Of a DNA stretch of 64,000 nucleotides, positions 42,927 through 53,010 are shown in pieces. The notes under the pieces are model-generated. The model ran no database searches. It was not told the origin of the DNA and saw nothing but the letters and a program-made list of their open reading frames with translations. Every line of letters starts with the position of its first letter. Positions within the stretch are counted from its first letter, which is position 1. The translations under genes and the position numbers were made by a program. Origin of the DNA: CAVSMC01 sp963728935 (GTDB taxonomy: Bacteria; Pseudomonadota; Gammaproteobacteria; Burkholderiales; Casimicrobiaceae); assembly GCA_963728935.1 (NCBI GenBank), contig CAVSMC010000001.1, positions 620,001-684,000 of the forward strand, in the 5' to 3' direction.

Positions 42927-44156
42927 GTGAATCCACCGCCCGCCGTCGCCGCAGCCGCACCTTCGTCGCTCGCGCCGAGCGCGGAGGCCGCGCGCCACCG
43001 CGGCGCCGCGGCGCTGATGCTGAACATCGCGCACACGATCGATCACCTGATGCTGCTGGTCTTCGCCACGGCGGTCGGCGCAATCGCCGTCGAGTTCGGC
43101 TTCACGCGCTGGGAAGACCTGATGCCTTACACGGCGGGCGCGTTCGTGCTGTTCGGATTGGGCTCGCTGCCCGCGGGTCGGCTCGGCGACCTGTGGGGGC
43201 GGCGCGCGATGATGCTCGTGTTCTTCTTCGGCATCGGCGCGTCCGCGTTCGTGATCGCGCTGACGCACAGCCCGTGGCAACTCGCCGCCGCGCTGACGCT
43301 GATGGGCGCGTTCTCGGCGATCTATCACCCCGTCGGCATCCCGATGCTCGTTCAAGGCGCCGAGCGGCCGGGCTTCGTCATCGGCGTCAACGGGCTCGCC
43401 GGCAATCTCGGCATCGCGCTCGCGGCGCTTTCGACCGGCGTTCTGGTCAAGTACTTCGGCTGGCGCGTCGCGTTCGCGGTTCCCGGCGCGATCGCGATCG
43501 TCTGCGGCATCGTGTTCGCGCGGGTCGCACCGCGCGAGAGCACGCCGCCGCACAAGCGCGCGCCGCGACAGCTCGATCTTCCGCCCGGCGTGCTCGCGCG
43601 CGTTCTGCTGATCGTCACGCTCACGTCGACGTGCGCGAGTCTCGTGTTCAATTTCACGACCAACGGCAACGCCGAGCTGCTGCGCGAGCGGATGGCGCGC
43701 GTAACCGCCGACCCCGCGTTGATCGGCGCACTGCTCGCGGCGGTCTACGTCGTCGCGTCGTTCGCGCAAGTGGTCGTCGGCCGCGCGATCGACCGCTTTC
43801 CGCTGAAGCGCCTGTACCTTGCGATCGTCGCCGCGCAGGTTCCGCTGTTCGTGCTCGCCGTCTACGCGCAAGGCTGGTCGCTGTACGCGCTCGCGTTCGC
43901 CTACATGGCGTTCGTCTTCGGCGCCATTCCCTTCACCGACGCGATCATCGTCCGCTATGTCGACGACCGGATGCGCTCGCGCGTCGCCGGCATCCGACTG
44001 ACGATCGCGTTCGGCGTGAGCTCGCTCGCCGTTTACCTGCTCGGTCCGGTCGTCAAAGCGGGCGGTTTTACCACGCTGCTCGCGACGCTTGCCGTCATTT
44101 CGGTCGGCACGGCGCTCGCCGTCGCGCTGATGCCGGCCGAGAGCGAAAACGGCTAG
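42927..44156 (+). CDS. Major facilitator superfamily transporter
   Basis: 409-aa permease with about 12 hydrophobic segments. The loop 2-3 signature is GRLGDLWGRRAMML, and a second RAIDRFPLKRLYL occurs in the C-terminal half. An Ala/Pro-rich N-terminal tail of about 27 residues precedes the first helix at LMLNIAHTIDHLMLLVF. The His/Asp-containing first helix and the DALIVRYVD-like DAIIVRYVDDRMRSR loop resemble the FsmR/fosmidomycin-resistance type, but the substrate cannot be called. It starts at GTG 42927; copy D of the palindromic repeat begins 2 bp after its stop. Confidence 0.88.
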   Translation: MNPPPAVAAAAPSSLAPSAEAARHRGAAALMLNIAHTIDHLMLLVFATAVGAIAVEFGFTRWEDLMPYTAGAFVLFGLGSLPAGRLGDLWGRRAMMLVFFFGIGASAFVIALTHSPWQLAAALTLMGAFSAIYHPVGIPMLVQGAERPGFVIGVNGLAGNLGIALAALSTGVLVKYFGWRVAFAVPGAIAIVCGIVFARVAPRESTPPHKRAPRQLDLPPGVLARVLLIVTLTSTCASLVFNFTTNGNAELLRERMARVTADPALIGALLAAVYVVASFAQVVVGRAIDRFPLKRLYLAIVAAQVPLFVLAVYAQGWSLYALAFAYMAFVFGAIPFTDAIIVRYVDDRMRSRVAGIRLTIAFGVSSLAVYLLGPVVKAGGFTTLLATLAVISVGTALAVALMPAESENG

Positions 44157-44157
44157 C

Positions 44158-44230
44158 GTCGTCCCCGCGAACGCGGGGACCCAGTGTCGTTCGTCGAAAG
44201 TCACTGGATTCCCGCGTTCGCGGGAATGAC
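44158..44230. repeat. Palindromic repeat, copy D (after MFS gene)
   Basis: CCCCGCGAACGCGGGG, CCAGTGTC, middle, CACTGG, TTCCCGCGTTCGCGGGAA. It sits directly after the MFS stop codon, where it could serve as a 3' mRNA hairpin. It is intergenic, 87 bp before the M16 peptidase start. Confidence 0.92.
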
Positions 44231-44316
44231 GGCTTGTCGCACTTTCGCCGCAGCATGCGGTCGAAGGTCACGTTCGGCGCACGCCGTATACTTCGCGCCT
44301 CTTCCGATTGCACCCC

Positions 44317-47073
44317 ATGCCGATGACCTCACGCTTCGCATTCGCCCGCCTCTTGCTGCTGTTCGCCCTCGCGCTCACCGCGCTCGCCGCGCGCGCCGAC
44401 CTTCCGGCCGGCATCACCCAAGGCGCGAGCGTCGAAGGGATCACGGAATACCGGCTCGCGAATGGCCTGTCGGTGCTGCTGTTTCCCGACGCAACCAAGC
44501 CGACGACGACCGTCAACGTCACGTACAAAGTCGGGTCGCGGCAGGAAAGCTACGGCGAGACCGGCATGGCGCACCTGCTCGAGCATCTGATGTTCAAAGG
44601 CACGCCGTCGATCGCGAACGTCTTCCAGGAGCTCGGCCGCCGCGGCATGCGCTTCAACGGCACGACGTCGTTCGACCGCACGAACTACTTCGAGACGTTC
44701 CCGGCCTCCGATGCGAACCTCGAGTGGGCGCTCGCGATGGAAGCCGACCGAATGGTGAACGCGTTCATCGCCCGCAAGGACCTCGACACCGAGATGACGG
44801 TCGTTCGCAACGAGATGGAGATGGGCGAGAACGTGCCGCGCTCGGTGCTGTTGAAGCGAATGATGTCCACCGCGTTCGACTGGCACAACTACGGCAACCT
44901 GCCGATCGGCGCGCGTTCCGACGTCGAGAACGTCGATATCGGACGATTGCAGGCGTACTACCGGCTGTACTACCAGCCCGACAACGCGGTGCTCATCGTC
45001 GCCGGTTCGTTCGACCCCGACAAGGTACTCGCGCTGATCGCGAAGGACTTCGGGCCGATACCGAAGCCGTCGCGGACGCTTCCGGTGCTGTACACCAAGG
45101 AGCCGGTGCAGGACGGCGAGCGGACGGTCGTGCTCCGGCGCAACGGCGATACGCAATTCGTCGGCGCCGTGTACAAGACCATTCCCGGCGGACATCCCGA
45201 TTTCGTCGCGGTCGACGCATTGGGAGAGCTCCTCACCGTCGAGCCTGCGGGCCGCTTGTACAAGGCGCTCGTCGAGACGAAGAAAGCCTCCGCGATCGAC
45301 GGCGGCGCATGGGCGCTGCACGATCCGGGCGTGTTGATCTTCTTCGCGCAAGTGCCGGCGAACGAGTCGCTCGAGCCCGCGCGAACGGCGATGCTCGATA
45401 CGCTGGAGAACTTTCGCAAGAACCCGGTTACGCCCGCAGAGGTCGATCGCGTTCGCGCCAAGGCGCTCAAGGCGCACGACGACGCGATCAACAATCCGCA
45501 ACGGCTCGGCGTCGAGCTTTCCGAATCGATCGCGCTCGGCGACTGGCGGCTGTTCTTCGTGCGCCGCGACGATTGGCGCAAGGTCACGGCGGCCGACGTG
45601 CAGCGCGTCGCAGAAGCATATCTGAAGCCCGCGAACCGCACGCTCGCCGAGTTCATTCCAACCCCTGCCGCCGACCGCGCACCGGAGCCACCCGAGGCGG
45701 ACGTGATGGCGCGGGTCAAGGATTACAAAGGCGACGCCGCGCTCGCCGCCGGCGAAGCGTTCGATCCGACGCCCGCGAACCTCGAGGCGCGCACGCAGCG
45801 GCTCACGCTCGCAAACGGCATGAAGGTCGCGTTGCTGCCGAAGAAGACGCGCGGCGGCACCGTCAATCTGCAAGTGTGGCTCCATCAGGGCGACGAGCGC
45901 TCGCTCGCCGGCAAGGCGACGATCGGTGCGCTCGTGGCGGACATGCTGCCGCGCGGCACGACCAAGCACGACCGCCAGGCGTTCGACGACGAGCTCGACA
46001 AGCTGCGCGCGAAGCTCGGCATCGATGGCGGCGCGACGGACATCACGGCCAACGGCCAGACGGTGCGCGAAAACCTTCCCGCGTTGCTGCGGCTCATCGC
46101 CGAAGCGCTGCGCTCTCCGGCGTTTTCCGCCGCGGAATTCGACACGCTGAAGCACGAGCAGCGCGATCAGCTCGAGCAGGGACGAAGCGAGCCGCAGGAG
46201 ATCGTCGTGCGCGCGGTGAAGCGGCACAACAATCCGTATCCGCCCGACGACGTCCGCTACGAGCCCACGCTCGACGAGGAGATCGCACGTCTGGACGCGG
46301 CGAAGCTCGACGCGGTGAAGGACTTCTACCGACGCTTCGTCGGCGGCGAGCACGGCGAAATCGCGATCGTCGGCGATTTCGATCCGGCCGAGATCCGCGC
46401 GCTCCTTGGACAGCTCTTCGGCGACTGGAAGGCTGCGGCGCCCTATGCGCGCGTACCGAAGCCCTACCGGGCGACGACGCCGGCCGCCATGAAGTTCCAG
46501 ACGCCCGACAAGGCGAACGCGATGCTCTACGGCCGGCTGCAGGTGCCGATCACCGATCTCGCCGACGATTTCGCGGCGCTGTTGGTCGCGAACCAGGTGC
46601 TCGGCGCATCGCCCGAGGCGCGCATTCCGGATCGCGTTCGCGAGCGCGAAGGTCTTAGCTACAGCGTCGGCAGCGGCCTGCAACCGGCGTACATCGATCC
46701 GAACAGCACGTTCGTCGTCTACGCGATCTTCGCGCCGGAAAACCTCGGCAAGGTGAAAAGCGCGCTGGGCGACGAGCTTACGCGCGCATTGAAGAGCGGA
46801 CTCACGCAGAAGGAAATCGACGACGGCAAGCGCGCGCTGATGCAGCAGCGGCGCATCGCGCGAGCGCAGGACGGCACGATCGCGAGCGCGCTCGTCACGC
46901 AGGCCTATCTCGGGCGCACGTTCGCGGAATCGGCGAAGCTCGATGCGGCAATCGAGGCGGTGACCGTCGCGTCGGCCGACGTGGCGCTCGCGAAGTACCT
47001 CGCGGCCGACCGCATCGCGTACGCGTACGGCGGCGATTTCGCGCGCGTCGCCAAGGCTGCCGCTGCGAAATAG
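44317..47073 (+). CDS. M16 family zinc metallopeptidase (two-domain, periplasmic)
   Basis: 918-aa pitrilysin-family protein. The signal peptide is about 1-28 (FARLLLLFALALTALA, cut after ARA). The inverted zinc motif HLLEH is at 86-90, with the third ligand Glu in VVRNEMEMGENVP about 75 residues on. A second M16 half from about residue 490 (RLTLANGMKVALLPKKTRGG) has no HxxEH and is the usual inactive partner, with the REGLSYSVGSGLQPAYIDPNS substrate-binding loop. The start is taken at ATG 44317 (44323 is also possible). It is followed at once by the EamA gene. Confidence 0.94.
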   Translation: MPMTSRFAFARLLLLFALALTALAARADLPAGITQGASVEGITEYRLANGLSVLLFPDATKPTTTVNVTYKVGSRQESYGETGMAHLLEHLMFKGTPSIANVFQELGRRGMRFNGTTSFDRTNYFETFPASDANLEWALAMEADRMVNAFIARKDLDTEMTVVRNEMEMGENVPRSVLLKRMMSTAFDWHNYGNLPIGARSDVENVDIGRLQAYYRLYYQPDNAVLIVAGSFDPDKVLALIAKDFGPIPKPSRTLPVLYTKEPVQDGERTVVLRRNGDTQFVGAVYKTIPGGHPDFVAVDALGELLTVEPAGRLYKALVETKKASAIDGGAWALHDPGVLIFFAQVPANESLEPARTAMLDTLENFRKNPVTPAEVDRVRAKALKAHDDAINNPQRLGVELSESIALGDWRLFFVRRDDWRKVTAADVQRVAEAYLKPANRTLAEFIPTPAADRAPEPPEADVMARVKDYKGDAALAAGEAFDPTPANLEARTQRLTLANGMKVALLPKKTRGGTVNLQVWLHQGDERSLAGKATIGALVADMLPRGTTKHDRQAFDDELDKLRAKLGIDGGATDITANGQTVRENLPALLRLIAEALRSPAFSAAEFDTLKHEQRDQLEQGRSEPQEIVVRAVKRHNNPYPPDDVRYEPTLDEEIARLDAAKLDAVKDFYRRFVGGEHGEIAIVGDFDPAEIRALLGQLFGDWKAAAPYARVPKPYRATTPAAMKFQTPDKANAMLYGRLQVPITDLADDFAALLVANQVLGASPEARIPDRVREREGLSYSVGSGLQPAYIDPNSTFVVYAIFAPENLGKVKSALGDELTRALKSGLTQKEIDDGKRALMQQRRIARAQDGTIASALVTQAYLGRTFAESAKLDAAIEAVTVASADVALAKYLAADRIAYAYGGDFARVAKAAAAK

Positions 47074-47994
47074 GTGAAGCACCGCCTCGCTGCGCGCGAC
47101 CTCGCCTGGATCATCGTCGTCGTCGCGCTGTTCGGCTTCGCGTTCGTTGCGATCAAATGGGCGCTCGCCGACGTGCCGCCGTTCATGCTGGCGGCGCTGC
47201 GCTTCACGTTCGCTGCGATTCCGGTCGTGTTTTTCGTCGCGCCGCCGGCGATGCCGGCGCGCGACGTGATCGCATACGGACTGGCGATCGGCGTCGGCCA
47301 ATTCGGGCTGCTCTTTCTCGGCATGAAGCTCGGCATGCCGGCGGGACTGTCATCGCTCGTGATCCAGGCGCAGGTGTTCTTCACGATCGGCCTCGCCGTC
47401 GTCTTCATGGGCGACCGGCCGTCGCGGATGCACGTCCTCGGCGCGGGCATCGCGCTCCTCGGCATCGTCGCGCTCGGCTGGGTGAAGCTCGCCTCGGGCG
47501 CGAGCGGAACGTTCGTCGGCTTCGTGCTCGTGATCGCCGCCGCCGCTGCGTGGGCGATCGGCAACATCATCGCGAAGCGCGCCGCCGCGCACCACCGTGT
47601 CGATGGATTCGCGGTCGTCGTCTGGTCGAGCCTCGTGCCGCCATTGCCGCTGCTCGCAGCCTCGTGGCTGTTCGAAGGCGGCCGGGACGTCATCGATGCC
47701 GTCGCGCACGCGAGCGCGACGGCGTGGATGTGCGTCTTGTTTCTCGCATGGGGCGCGACGCTGTTCGGCTTCGCGTCGTGGAACCGGCTGCTGCACCGCT
47801 ATCCAACCGCTTTGATCTCGCCGTTCGCGCTCCTCATTCCCGCGTTCGGACTCGCAAGCGGCGCCGTTTTTCTCGGCGAATCGCTGACGGTCATTCAGGG
47901 GATGGGTGTCGCGCTCGTCCTTGCCGGCCTCGTCGTGACCGTGATGGGCGGACGGATCGCTGCTATCGGAATACGACCGTCTTCTGCCCGTTGA
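47074..47994 (+). CDS. EamA/DMT family transporter
   Basis: 306-aa inner-membrane exporter-type protein with two EamA repeats, each of five hydrophobic segments. WIIVVVALFGFAFVAIKWAL starts the first, and AAAWAIGNIIAKRAA starts the second. The initiator GTG 47074 follows the M16 stop directly, so the two are probably co-transcribed. The 3' end overlaps the convergent purU gene by 32 bp. Amino acid or metabolite efflux is typical of the family; substrate unknown. Confidence 0.92.
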   Translation: MKHRLAARDLAWIIVVVALFGFAFVAIKWALADVPPFMLAALRFTFAAIPVVFFVAPPAMPARDVIAYGLAIGVGQFGLLFLGMKLGMPAGLSSLVIQAQVFFTIGLAVVFMGDRPSRMHVLGAGIALLGIVALGWVKLASGASGTFVGFVLVIAAAAAWAIGNIIAKRAAAHHRVDGFAVVVWSSLVPPLPLLAASWLFEGGRDVIDAVAHASATAWMCVLFLAWGATLFGFASWNRLLHRYPTALISPFALLIPAFGLASGAVFLGESLTVIQGMGVALVLAGLVVTVMGGRIAAIGIRPSSAR

Positions 47995-48817
47995 GAAATA
48001 CGCGGTGCTCGAGGTGAAACTTGACGGCGCGCGCAAGCGCGATGCACTCGACGTCGCGCCCGAGCGCGACCAGATCGTCGGCCCGCATGTTGTAGTCGAC
48101 GCGCGCGACCTCCTGCTCGATGATCGGGCCTTCGTCGAGCTCGCGTGTCACGTAGTGCGCGGTCGCGCCGATCAGCTTGACGCCGCGTGCGTGCGCCTGA
48201 TGGTAGGGCTTCGCGCCCTTGAACGAGGGCAGCAATCCATGGTGAATGTTGATCGCGCGGCCCTCGAGCTTCGCGACGAGCCGGTCCGATAGCACTTGCA
48301 TGTAGCGCGCGAGGACGACCAGCTCGGCGCCGGTTTCGTCGATCAACGTCTCGAGCTTCGCCTCCTGCGACGCCTTGGTCGAAGGCGTCACCGGCCAGTG
48401 ATGAAACGGCACGTCGTGCGATGCGGCGAGCTTGTACGTGTCGCGATGGTTCGACACGACGGCCACAAGGTCCATCGGCATCGCGCCGATCCGGTATCGG
48501 TACAGAAGATCGTTGAGACAGTGATCCTGCTTGGACACGAGGATCAGCACGCGCGGGCGCACCGTTGCGTCATGGAGCTGCCACGTCATGGCGAAAGGCG
48601 TCGCGATCGCGGGAAACCCGGCGGTCAAATCGGCGAGCGATGCGCGCGCGTCGACGGGCTCGAAGACCACGCGCATGAAAAAGCGTCCGGTGTCGACGTC
48701 GTCGAATTGCGCCGATTCGATGATGTTGCAGCCGTGCGAGGCGAGAAACGTCGCGACGGCGGCGACGATGCCCGGCCGGTCGATGCAGGAGAGGATCAGG
48801 ATAAAGCGTGACGACAT
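47963..48817 (-). CDS. purU: Formyltetrahydrofolate deformylase PurU
   Basis: 284-aa enzyme that hydrolyses 10-formyl-THF to THF and formate, balancing one-carbon pools. The N-terminal ACT domain is about 1-80 (LILSCIDRPGIVAAVATFLA). The C-terminal formyltransferase fold has INIHHGLLPSFKGAKPYHQA, with catalytic Asn and His, and IGATAHYVTRELDEGPIIEQ with the catalytic Asp. The length is right for the family. It converges with EamA and overlaps its end by 32 bp. Confidence 0.96.
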   Translation of the reverse strand: MSSRFILILSCIDRPGIVAAVATFLASHGCNIIESAQFDDVDTGRFFMRVVFEPVDARASLADLTAGFPAIATPFAMTWQLHDATVRPRVLILVSKQDHCLNDLLYRYRIGAMPMDLVAVVSNHRDTYKLAASHDVPFHHWPVTPSTKASQEAKLETLIDETGAELVVLARYMQVLSDRLVAKLEGRAINIHHGLLPSFKGAKPYHQAHARGVKLIGATAHYVTRELDEGPIIEQEVARVDYNMRADDLVALGRDVECIALARAVKFHLEHRVFLNGQKTVVFR

Positions 48818-49165
48818 CGATCAGTGGCGTCGCCGCGGCCGGACGACTAGCTGCAAGCGCGCCGTATGCCGCGACTCGAAGGAGTGGCGTGCAAAATTTA
48901 AAGTAAACAACGTCAAGCTTGATTCTATTCCGAGTGTTAGCTATCGCATTTTAGATGGCAAAAAGTGCCGTCGCCAGCTTTTACAACGAAGCCCCGCGCG
49001 GCGCGAGCGGGTTGCGCATCCTGCTGAAAGGGAAGGCACATTTCTGTAGGGTACGGAAGTTGCGTGCGCGAGGCCCGCTTCGACCTGAATTCTGCGTCAC
49101 ATTGCGGTCACAAGGGGAAGACCGTCGAGCAGCCGCTGTTCTTCGACGTTTGGAGGAGATGGCAA
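48818..49165. other. AT-richer intergenic region before PEP-CTERM gene
   Basis: About 350 bp without a gene. From about 48890 to 48960 the sequence is clearly richer in A+T than the surroundings (for example AAAATTTAAAGTAAACAAC), which suggests promoter or regulatory DNA for the following PEP-CTERM gene. No convincing sigma-54 -24/-12 element is seen. Confidence 0.5.
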
Positions 49166-50305
49166 ATGGACATCGCGCGTCGTTTCGTCAATCTTGGCTT
49201 GCCCGGCTTGCTGCTCGCGTTCTCGAGCGTTGCGCACGCCGATTTCTTCGCGTTCGAGCAGACCAATCTGGTCTCGAGCGTTCCCGGCCTTGCCCCTGTG
49301 ACGGATCCGAACCTCAAGAATCCGTGGGGCATCTCGCACTCGCCGACGTCGCCGAACTGGGTATCGAACCAGGTCACCGGAACGTCGACGCTCTACAACG
49401 GCGCGGGTCAGCCGTTCCCGATCGGTTCGCCTCTGGTCGTCACCATCCCGGGCGGTGGTTCGCCGAACGGCCCCACGGGTCAGGTGTTCAATCCGACCAA
49501 CGACTTCGTGCTGACGACGGGAGGCAAAGCGGCGTTTCTGTTCGCCAACCTCGACGGCTCGATCTCCGGGTGGAACGGCGCGCATGGCACGCTCGCCGAA
49601 GTCGTCGCAATGACGGCGGACGCGGTGTACACCGGCCTCGCGCTCGGCACCAGTGGTGCCGGCAGCCGTCTTTACGCGGCGAACGACGACGGCGGCACGA
49701 TCGATATCTTCGACGCCGCGTTCTCGCAAGTGACGCTGCCCGGCGCGTTCATCGATCCCACCTTGCCCGCCGGTTTCACGCCTTACAACATCATGAATCT
49801 CGACGACACGCTCTACGTCACGTACGAGAACGAAGCGTCCGGCGGCGGCGTGATCAACAGGTTCGATCTCGACGGTAATTTCCTTGGCCGTCTCACGTCG
49901 AATCCCGACGGCGGTCCGCTCGACGCGCCGTGGGGACTCGCGCTCGCGCCCGCCGGCTTCGGCCCGTTCGGCGGCGCATTGCTCGTCGGCAACGAGGATG
50001 ACGGCCATATCAACGCGTTCGATCCCGTCACGGGCGATTTCCTCGGAACGCTGCTCGACGCGGCGCGCAATCCGATCGCGAACACCGGTCAATGGGGCTT
50101 GATCTTCGGCAACGGCGGCAACGGCGGCGATCCGAACACGCTGTTCTTCGCCGCAGGCATCGAAGACGAGAACGAAGGGCTGTTCGGCAGCATTCGCGCG
50201 GTTTTCGTGCCCGAGCCGGCATCGCCGTTGCTGTTGCTGTTGGGTGCATTGGCCATGGTCGCGACGCTGCGTCCCGGCCATAGGACGACACGGCACTCGC
50301 GTTAG
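49166..50305 (+). CDS. TIGR03118-type PEP-CTERM secreted protein
   Basis: 379-aa exported protein. The signal peptide is about 1-25 (cut after AHA). The body begins FEQTNLVSSVPGLAPVTDPN and has NPWGISHSPTSPNWVSNQVTG, the TIGR03118 pattern, with beta-propeller-like repeats such as LYAANDDGGTIDIFD. The C-terminus is a PEP-CTERM sorting signal: VPEPASPLLLLLGALAMVA, then a basic end RPGHRTTRHSR. Proteins with this tail are processed by an exosortase at the inner membrane and sent to the surface or matrix. No exosortase is in the window. GGAGGAG precedes ATG 49166. An intrinsic terminator follows at 50354. Confidence 0.92.
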   Translation: MDIARRFVNLGLPGLLLAFSSVAHADFFAFEQTNLVSSVPGLAPVTDPNLKNPWGISHSPTSPNWVSNQVTGTSTLYNGAGQPFPIGSPLVVTIPGGGSPNGPTGQVFNPTNDFVLTTGGKAAFLFANLDGSISGWNGAHGTLAEVVAMTADAVYTGLALGTSGAGSRLYAANDDGGTIDIFDAAFSQVTLPGAFIDPTLPAGFTPYNIMNLDDTLYVTYENEASGGGVINRFDLDGNFLGRLTSNPDGGPLDAPWGLALAPAGFGPFGGALLVGNEDDGHINAFDPVTGDFLGTLLDAARNPIANTGQWGLIFGNGGNGGDPNTLFFAAGIEDENEGLFGSIRAVFVPEPASPLLLLLGALAMVATLRPGHRTTRHSR

Positions 50306-50353
50306 TAGCGTACGTGCCGCCGCGACGATCGGCGCGCACGAAGCCACTCCCGG

Positions 50354-50392
50354 GCCGCTTCGCCGCGCCATGCGCGAAGCGGCTTTTCTTTT
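50354..50392 (+). terminator. Rho-independent terminator of the PEP-CTERM gene
   Basis: GCCGCTTCGC (50354-50363) pairs perfectly with GCGAAGCGGC (50374-50383) over a 10-base loop and is followed by TTTTCTTTT. It lies 49 bp after the stop codon. Confidence 0.88.
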
Positions 50393-50611
50393 GCGGCTCG
50401 GTTCGCATCTTGTCGACATGATGTCGAATCGCTAGTATTCGTCGTCTGCATTGCGCGGGGACCGTTGGCAGACTCCCCGCTTGTCAGGCGCCGCCGGCGT
50501 CCAAGCTCTGCTCCGCCTCTGGGTGACAACCCCATGGAGGAGCGCGCTGTTGGACGCAGCCGTAACGATCCCTTCGCAAGCCCGGATCCGCCGTCGAACG
50601 CGCGGTGCGCC

Positions 50612-51613
50612 GTGAGCGTCGTTCAGCCCGCGTTGATTCTTACGCGACGCGACATCGCGGCCTTGATGTCGGCGCACGACTATGTGGGCGCCGTCGAAGC
50701 GGGCTTTCGCAGCTACGCCGCCGGCGGCGCCGACGTTCCATTGCCCTTGCACATCCGCTCAGCGGATGGCGCCTTTCATGCAAAGGGTTCGCGCATGGTG
50801 CTCGATCGCGCCTATGTCGCCGTCAAGCTGAACGGCAATTTTCCGGACAATCCGCGGCGCACCGGCCTGCCGACGATCCAGGGCGTTCTGTTGTTGTGCG
50901 ATGGCACCGACGGGTCCGTTCTTGCGGTGATGGACTCGATCGAAATCACGCTCAAGCGTACCGCCGGGGCGACGGCATTGGCGGCGCGATTCCTTGCGCG
51001 CAGCGACGCCGACTGCGTGGCGATCTGCGGATGCGGCGAGCAAGGACGCGCGCAGCTCACTGCGTTGATGGACGTCGTGCGGCCCCGCCGCGCGTTGGCG
51101 TGGGACCTCGACCGCGACAAAGCGCGCAATTTCGCGCGCGAAATGCGCGATGCGTTGCGCATGGACGTTTGCGCGGTGCCCGAAGCGGGCGACGCGACGA
51201 GGCCGAGTCGCGTGATCGTCACGGCGACTACCGCGCGGGCGCCATTCTTGATGGCGGACATGATTCCATCGGGCGCGTTCGTCGCCGCCGTCGGTGCCGA
51301 CAGCGCGGAGAAGAGCGAAATTGCGCCCGATCTGATGGCGAACGCGACGATCGTCGTCGACCTGCTCGCGCAGGCCGTCACGATGGGTGATCTTCACCAT
51401 GCGATCGACGCAGGCGTGGTTACCGCCGACGACGTCCATGCCGAGTTGGCCGACATCATCGTCGGACGCAAACCGGGACGCCGGACGAGCGATCAAATCA
51501 TCGTGTTCGATTCGACGGGAACTGCGCTGCAGGATGTCGCGAGCGCGGCCTGGATCTGGCAGCGCGCCGTCGCCGCCATTACAGGTTCACGAATCCATTT
51601 CGGCGCGCTCTAG
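50612..51613 (+). CDS. Ornithine cyclodeaminase/mu-crystallin family protein
   Basis: 333-aa NAD(P)-dependent enzyme. The Rossmann motif is VAICGCGEQGRAQLTALM (about 131-148), preceded by LKRTAGATALAARFLAR, the family hallmark that includes the substrate Arg/Lys region. HAKGSRM and VAVKLNGNFPDNPRR form the N-terminal substrate domain. It could be a cyclodeaminase, an alanine-type dehydrogenase or an imine reductase; the activity is not decided by sequence. The initiator is GTG 50612, with an Arg-rich non-homologous stretch upstream if a longer start is used. The M17 peptidase gene follows after 24 bp. Confidence 0.9.
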   Translation: MSVVQPALILTRRDIAALMSAHDYVGAVEAGFRSYAAGGADVPLPLHIRSADGAFHAKGSRMVLDRAYVAVKLNGNFPDNPRRTGLPTIQGVLLLCDGTDGSVLAVMDSIEITLKRTAGATALAARFLARSDADCVAICGCGEQGRAQLTALMDVVRPRRALAWDLDRDKARNFAREMRDALRMDVCAVPEAGDATRPSRVIVTATTARAPFLMADMIPSGAFVAAVGADSAEKSEIAPDLMANATIVVDLLAQAVTMGDLHHAIDAGVVTADDVHAELADIIVGRKPGRRTSDQIIVFDSTGTALQDVASAAWIWQRAVAAITGSRIHFGAL

Positions 51614-51637
51614 GCGCCGCACACACCGAGGGTTGCC

Positions 51638-53010
51638 ATGTCCGCGTTTCTTACACCAGATCGAAGCAATGCGATTGCCATCAGGCCGGTTACCGCTGCT
51701 GCATTTCCGGGATGGCTCGAGCAGCATCCCGAATCACGCCACTGGCTTTCCGCGGGGGCTTCAAGGCCGATCCAGGCACGTTCGCGTTGTTGCCGGATCG
51801 CGAAGGACGATTGAGCGCCGTCATTGCGTCCCCGGTCGACGGCCCGCCGGTTTTCGCGTTCGCCAACCTGCCAATCGCACTGCCCGAAGGCAAGTACGCC
51901 GTCGATCCCGACGATCGCTGGCCCGCCACCGACGTTGCGCTGGGATGGGCGCTCGGTTCGTACGCGTGCGACGCCTACAAGAAGCCAAGGCGGCCGCCCG
52001 CGACGCTCGTGTGGCCCATGCAGGCCGATCAGCGCGAAGTCGAACGCGTGTCGCGCGCCGTGTTCCTCGCGCGCAACATGATCAACACGCCCGCCGAGGA
52101 CATGGGCCCCGAACACTTGGCCGATGCCGTCGAGACGGTAGCGCAAGCGAATGGCGCGACGGTACGCGTGATCGTGGGCGACGAGCTGCTCGACGAAAAC
52201 TATCCGACCATCCACATCGTGGGCCGCGCAAGCGATCGCGAGCCGCGCCTGATCGATTTGCGATGGGGCGATGAACGGGCTCCGAAGGTGACGCTGGTCG
52301 GCAAGGGAGTGTGCTTCGACACCGGCGGCCTCGATCTCAAGCCGCGCGAGGGCATGCTCGAAATGAAGAAGGACATGGGCGGCGCCGCGATCATGCTGTC
52401 GTTGGCCGACGCGCTGATGGCAGCGGCGACGCCGATCCGGCTGCGCTTGTTGATTCCGGCCGTCGAAAATTCGGTGAACGGCAATGCGGTGCGGCCGCTC
52501 GACATCGTGCGAACTCGTAGCGGCAAGACGGTCGAGATCGGCAACACCGACGCCGAAGGGCGCCTCATTCTCTGCGATGCACTGACGGAAGCCGATCGCG
52601 AGCGTCCCGACCTGCTGATCGATTGCGCAACGCTCACCGGCGCAGCACGCATCGCGCTCGGGCCGGAGCTGCAGGCGTTGTACTGCGACGACGATACAGT
52701 TGCCGAAGGTATGTTGAAGGCGGGAGCAGCGGTTGGAGATCCGTTATGGCGCATGCCGATCTGGCGGCCGTATCGCAAAGAACTGGAAGGCAAGTGCGCC
52801 GATCTCAACAATGTCGCGAAGGGCACCTTCGCCGGCTCGATCATCGGCGCGTTGTATCTCGCCGAATTCGTGTCCTCGACGACGCGATGGGCACATCTCG
52901 ACATCATGGCCGCGAACACGAACGCTCGCCCGGGACGCCCGGAAGGCGGAGAAGCGACCGGTATGCGCGCGCTTTATGCGTACATCAGGCAGCGCTACGC
53001 GGCAGCTTGA
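51638..53010 (+). pseudogene. M17 leucyl aminopeptidase family protein, one-base frameshift
   Basis: Conceptual protein of about 457 aa. ATG 51638 opens MSAFLTPDRSNAIAIRPVTA to HWLSA; then the family sequence GFKADPGTFALLPDREGRL continues in another frame. One extra G in the G5 run at 51752-51756 would restore GGGGF. The rest is a complete M17 catalytic domain: VGKGVCFDTGGLDLKP with the metal-ligand Lys and Asp, NTDAEGRLILCDAL with metal ligands and active Arg, and a C-terminal RPEGGEATGMRAL. A start inside at 51712 would give a 432-aa product without the natural N-terminus, so function may be kept. Probably a homopolymer sequencing error. Confidence 0.87.

Noticed and set aside
44329..47301. 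990-codon minus-strand frame
   Set aside because: Antisense shadow of the M16 peptidase; the sense strand has signal peptide, HLLEH and both M16 halves.
49030..49060. Possible sigma-54 promoter (GGCAC...TGTAG) before the PEP-CTERM gene
   Set aside because: The -12 GC is missing and the spacing is only approximate; too weak to report as a feature.
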